From positions 1 through 64,000 of the forward strand of contig JANWUW010000046.1 of assembly GCA_025057935.1 (NCBI GenBank): a stretch of 64,000 nucleotides of DNA. Direction: 5' to 3'. How positions within the stretch are numbered: position 1 is the stretch's first letter; every line of letters starts with the position of its first letter. Positions 60,787 through 64,000 of the stretch are shown here, one piece after another. The notes below the pieces were generated by a model, which saw only the letters and a program-made list of their open reading frames with translations, did not search any database and was not told the DNA's origin. Made by a program: the position numbers and the translations under genes. The DNA is from Thermoflexales bacterium (GTDB lineage: Bacteria; Chloroflexota; Anaerolineae; J036; Brachytrichaceae).

Positions 60787-62295
60787 ATGCATCCTCAGAC
60801 CCTTGCTGCCCGCTTCTACGAGGTGTTCGGAGCCCATCCCACTTTCTTGGCACGCGCACCAGGTCGAGTGAACCTGATCGGCGAGCACACGGACTACAAC
60901 GAAGGCTTTGTGTTGCCGATGGCAATCGACCGCGAGGTGCGTCTTGTGGGGCGTCCACGCGCAGACGATTGGGTGCGTCTCTACTCGTTGAACTTCGAGG
61001 CGCACGCTGCGTTTCGGCTCTCGGCGCTGCAGCGTGATAATCCCCCGGGATGGGCGGATTACTGCAAGGGCGTTGCGTGGGCGCTGCAGCAGGCAGGCTA
61101 TGCGCTGCATGGATTCGACGCTGTAGTGCACGGTGACGTGCCAATAGGTAGCGGGCTTTCCTCCTCAGCTGCTATCGAGATGGCGACGATCATGGCGTTC
61201 CAAGCCAGCAATCCAGAAGTTTGTCTTTCACCCGAAACCGCGGCGCGTCTTGCACAACGTGCCGAGAACGAGTTTGTGGGCGTGCGCTGCGGGATCATGG
61301 ACCAAATGATCGCGGCGCTTGGGCAAGTCGGTCATGCACTGCTGATTGACTGCCGCACGCTGGAGCACACGGCTGTCCCCCTGCCCAAAGGCGTGGCTGT
61401 GGTCGTCGTAGATACAGGAGCACCGCGCGCGCTCGCTGCGAGTGCATACAACGAACGGCGAGCACAATGCGAAGCCGCTGCGCAGATGTTGGGCGTGCCC
61501 GCGTTGCGCGACCTCACCCCTGAGGAGTTTGAAGCGCGTCGCACCTCGCTGCCTCCCTTGCTCGCGCGCCGCGCAGAACATGTTGTGAACGAGAACGCAC
61601 GCGTCCTTGCCGCCGTGGAAGCGATGCGCGCGAACGATATTCACCGCCTCGGTGCCTTAATGAGCGAATCACATATGAGCCTTCGCGACCTGTACGAGGT
61701 TAGCAGCCCAGCGCTCGATGCTGTTGTAGAGATCGCTTTGAGCACACCAAGAGTGTATGGCGCGCGCATGACCGGCGCTGGGTTCGGAGGATGTGCGATC
61801 GCGCTAGTGGATGAGGCGCAAGTAGGCGTGTTCATCGCGCGCATTCAGTACGAGTACCCACGCCGTACAGGCTTAACCCCGAGACTATACGTTAGTGCTG
61901 CAAACGAGGGCGCGCGTTGGCAACCGTTCACCCCTCCCTCCTCAATCCCCACCCATCGCGCTATCTTGGCACACCAGCCGCCTGCTGAGCCACCGCTATG
62001 TGCCGAGCGCGGCGACTCCATCTTCCGCGAGATACCCGACCCAGAGACGCCTCACTGGTGGTGGTGTCGAGACAAACGCGGGCGACGCGGGCGCGTGCAT
62101 GAGCGCTTCTTCGAGGAAGAAGATTACCGCTTTGTTCTGCGCGAGGACTTTTGTGCCCAAGAGCTTCCGCTATCAGTGGGAGAGTGGGTAATGCTCATCG
62201 AGGCGTACGATGGTTGGGCGCTGGTTGAGAACGCGCATGGTGAGCGCGGCTGGGTTCCTGAGCGTGCTCTCGTCCCCGCTACTCCACCACGCTAA
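60787..62295 (+). CDS. galK: Galactokinase with C-terminal SH3-like domains
   Basis: About 502 residues; normal galactokinase is about 390. The GHMP kinase core has ARAPGRVNLIGEHTDYNEGF, VPIGSGLSSSAAIEMA (ATP loop), CGIMDQMIAALG (catalytic Asp) and MTGAGFGGCAIAL. After residue about 385 comes an extra 115-residue region with one clear and one partial SH3-like unit: HWWWCRDKRGRRGRVHERFF, and then YRFVLREDF, ELPLSVGEWV, YDGWALVENA, RGWVPERAL. ATG 60787 has only a weak ribosome site. Divergent from the LCP gene. Confidence 0.9.
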   Translation: MHPQTLAARFYEVFGAHPTFLARAPGRVNLIGEHTDYNEGFVLPMAIDREVRLVGRPRADDWVRLYSLNFEAHAAFRLSALQRDNPPGWADYCKGVAWALQQAGYALHGFDAVVHGDVPIGSGLSSSAAIEMATIMAFQASNPEVCLSPETAARLAQRAENEFVGVRCGIMDQMIAALGQVGHALLIDCRTLEHTAVPLPKGVAVVVVDTGAPRALAASAYNERRAQCEAAAQMLGVPALRDLTPEEFEARRTSLPPLLARRAEHVVNENARVLAAVEAMRANDIHRLGALMSESHMSLRDLYEVSSPALDAVVEIALSTPRVYGARMTGAGFGGCAIALVDEAQVGVFIARIQYEYPRRTGLTPRLYVSAANEGARWQPFTPPSSIPTHRAILAHQPPAEPPLCAERGDSIFREIPDPETPHWWWCRDKRGRRGRVHERFFEEEDYRFVLREDFCAQELPLSVGEWVMLIEAYDGWALVENAHGERGWVPERALVPATPPR

Positions 62296-62310
62296 CCCCA
62301 GCATTACCTT

Positions 62311-62349
62311 AAAAAGCCGAAGACCCCAGCGCTCGCTCGAGCACCGGGG
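62311..62349 (-). terminator. Rho-independent terminator
   Basis: On the minus strand an 11-base stem (62339-62349 with 62324-62334, two G-T pairs) with a GAGC loop is followed by TCTTCGGCTTTTT. It would end the transcript of the small gene at 62415-62630. Confidence 0.75.
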
Positions 62350-62414
62350 CCTTCAGCCACCCGAGAATCCAACCCGGAGGGACCCAGGAGGAGGAAGTTA
62401 GCGCACCTAGAACA

Positions 62415-62630
62415 TCACTCAGCGACCCACCCGCGCTGCACTGCGTTGTAGTATCGGAACGCCGTCCACGCTGCTGCTAGCCGCGCTGGGAGGGTCTTAA
62501 GCACAGCAGCTATGCGCTCGGCGGGGCTTGGGAAGTATTCCACATTAGGCCCCACTGGCAGTGGCTTGCTTGCTGCGAGGAGTTCCTCGTAGCGCATCCG
62601 AGCCGCCAGCATCCGATCGAAAGTCAGCAT
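62415..62630 (-). CDS. Uncharacterised small protein
   Basis: 71 residues from the second ATG (MLTFDRMLAARMRYEELLAAS...). No known family. The AGGAGG ribosome site fits the ATG at 62630 (7-base spacing) better than the ATG at 62636, which would be one base away. Basic N-terminal helix, no membrane segment. Followed by a strong terminator, so probably a separately transcribed gene. Confidence 0.6.
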   Translation of the reverse strand: MLTFDRMLAARMRYEELLAASKPLPVGPNVEYFPSPAERIAAVLKTLPARLAAAWTAFRYYNAVQRGWVAE

Positions 62631-62803
62631 CTTCATGCCTCCTTGTGTTGGGCTATCCCTGCCTCAACACGCCCAAAAGTGTATAACAAACACTTGTGGA
62701 AAAGTTGACTTTTCTTGCCAATCTACTTGCCAACTTGTGACAGCAGGCGCAAACTGAAGCGGTAAAGGGATGAGTAGAATCCCTCATAACTCGATGCCTT
62801 CTC

Positions 62804-64000
62804 ATGCAGGACTCATCTGGCGGAAAGGATTCGCTTAGTTTTGGCGAGCTGCTGCGCTTACTGCGGCGTCGCGCTGGCTTAACACAGCGCGATCTCGGCA
62901 TTGCAGTTGGCTACTCAGAAGCTCACATTGCGCGCCTTGAGAGCAACACCCGCACACCCGACCCCGTGAGCGTTCGCGCCCGCTTCCTAGAAGCGCTGGG
63001 CATTGAAGGCACGCCAGAGGCAGAGCAGTTAGTAGCGCTTGCCCATGCAGCCAAGGCGCGCGTGCGTCGTGGTCGCCGCAGAGCAAGTGAGCTCGCCCAA
63101 GGTGCAGCGCTCGCGCCTGCAGCGCGGCTTGAAGCAACGTTAGAGCCATTGCGCTCGCTCCCTGTCCCGCTTGCCGAATTGGTAGATCGCCAGCGAGAGA
63201 TGGAGGACCTCAAGGTGCTGCTGCAGACCGCGCGCCTGCTCACTTTGCACGGAAGTGGGGGCGTGGGCAAGAGCCATTTGGCACTGCATCTAGCCGCTGC
63301 CGTCGCACCATGGTTCCGAGAAGGCGTTTACTGGGTCGAGCTGGCGCTGATCTCCGACGCCAGCTTGGTCAGCGACGCAGTGGCGATGGCGCTGGGCTTG
63401 CGCCCAGCAGGCGCTGACTCGCAACAACTGCTCATCGAGTTTTTGCATAGCAAGCATGTTTTGCTTGTGCTCGACGGCTGTGAGCGTGCGGTCGACGCTG
63501 TTGCCTCGCTGGTGCTCCACCTCCTGCGTGCCTGCCCGCAGCTTTCCGTGCTCGCCACTAGCCGCGAGGTATTGGGCGTGCCTGGTGAGATCACTTACCC
63601 GATCGAGGGATTAGCTCCACAGGACGCGGCGGCTCTATTCGTGGCACGCGCGCTGGCAGCACGCCCAGAACTAGAGTTGAGCGAGGCAGACCGCGCTTTG
63701 ATCCACGACATTTGCGCACAACTCGACGGTTTACCGCTCGCCATTGAGCTTGCAGCGTCGCGCGTGCGCGCCATGACCATCTCCCAGATCGCCGAGCGCC
63801 TCGCCGACCGCTTCCGCTTGCTGAGCGGCGGCACGCGCCCAAGTCTGCCGCACCATCAGACACTGCGCACTTTGATCGACTGGAGCTACGATTTGCTCAG
63901 CGAGCCGGAGCGCATGCTGCTGCGGCGGCTCGGCGTGTTCGTCGGCGGGTGGACGCTCGAAGCTGCTGAGTTTGTGTGCGCTGACCCAACACAGGAGGAA
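62804..64000 (+). CDS. XRE-type HTH STAND ATPase regulator (3' truncated)
   Basis: The frame is open to the window edge (399 codons). An N-terminal XRE helix-turn-helix (FGELLRLLRRRAGLTQRDLGIAVGYSEAHIARLESN, about 13-48) precedes a STAND/NB-ARC ATPase: LVDRQREMEDLKVLL, Walker A LHGSGGVGKSHLALHLA, Walker B VLLVLDGCE, sensor LATSREVLGVPGE, LAPQDAAALF, and GLPLAIELAASRVRAM. Relatives (COG3903) continue into TPR or effector regions beyond the window. Probably a signal-activated regulator; some STAND proteins act in phage defence. Confidence 0.88.
   Translation, partial: MQDSSGGKDSLSFGELLRLLRRRAGLTQRDLGIAVGYSEAHIARLESNTRTPDPVSVRARFLEALGIEGTPEAEQLVALAHAAKARVRRGRRRASELAQGAALAPAARLEATLEPLRSLPVPLAELVDRQREMEDLKVLLQTARLLTLHGSGGVGKSHLALHLAAAVAPWFREGVYWVELALISDASLVSDAVAMALGLRPAGADSQQLLIEFLHSKHVLLVLDGCERAVDAVASLVLHLLRACPQLSVLATSREVLGVPGEITYPIEGLAPQDAAALFVARALAARPELELSEADRALIHDICAQLDGLPLAIELAASRVRAMTISQIAERLADRFRLLSGGTRPSLPHHQTLRTLIDWSYDLLSEPERMLLRRLGVFVGGWTLEAAEFVCADPTQEE

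Noticed and set aside
1-64000. CRISPR arrays, insertion sequences, prophage or integrase genes
   Set aside because: No regularly spaced repeats, transposase, integrase or phage structural proteins were seen.

Overview
The window is a gene-dense, G+C-rich bacterial chromosome segment with about 64 protein genes, two tRNA-Arg genes, one small SRP RNA and two parS sites. It contains no insertion sequence, prophage or CRISPR array. The gene set points to a Chloroflexota bacterium, probably of the Anaerolineae or a related thermophilic clade. The clues are a transaldolase/phosphoglucose-isomerase fusion beside gnd, zwf and pgl, coenzyme F420 genes, a DarA-type c-di-AMP receptor, a shikimate kinase/dehydroquinate synthase fusion, Ccm-type cytochrome c maturation genes and several proteins of Chloroflexota-like type. 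The lineage is inferred from gene content only.

Layout. 1-5.8 kb: partial ruvC, a cofE-npdG (F420) pair, then an OMP-decarboxylase-like pseudoenzyme, an Uma2-type protein and a UvrD-like helicase in a row. 5.5-11.4 kb: minus-strand run of a QueF-like protein, a sugar epimerase, a foldase lipoprotein, polA and a methyltransferase. 11.6-17 kb: SRPBCC protein, a ProRS-like protein lacking its catalytic motifs, rex, a DtxR regulator, and a circularly permuted ccdA followed upstream by ccmD and ccmC. 17-24 kb: TPR membrane protein, SDR, pheA, darA, DUF1992, and mgtE with a long structured leader and a frameshift. 24-35 kb: meaB and a B12-binding subunit, fatty acid desaturase, alr, modAB, cystathionine beta-synthase, and an ECF sigma/anti-sigma pair. 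35-40.8 kb: aroQ-aroKB, an inositol-phosphatase-like gene, ksgA, a G5/3D cell-wall protein and the SRP RNA. 40.8-48.5 kb: tRNA-Arg, two perfect parS sites, an EAD7-domain membrane protein, an SH3b lipoprotein, ridA, and a tightly coupled metF-rdgB-GNAT-amidase-L,D-transpeptidase-binding-protein operon. 48.1-55.6 kb: RRM protein, then the pentose phosphate set rpiB, tal-pgi, gnd, zwf, pgl. 55.6-64 kb: dedA, upp, two unknown genes, tRNA-Arg, an LCP ligase, a galactokinase with C-terminal SH3-like domains, and the start of an XRE-STAND ATPase gene.

Most of the window is housekeeping. Its most unusual feature is a set of homologues that keep a family fold signature but lack the residues the family needs for catalysis: OMP decarboxylase, QueF, prolyl-tRNA synthetase and possibly the Uma2 nuclease. 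A membrane protein, CcdA, has its first helix moved to the C-terminus. These, the galactokinase-SH3 fusion, the parS pair beside an EAD7 gene and the switch-like mgtE leader are the main leads.
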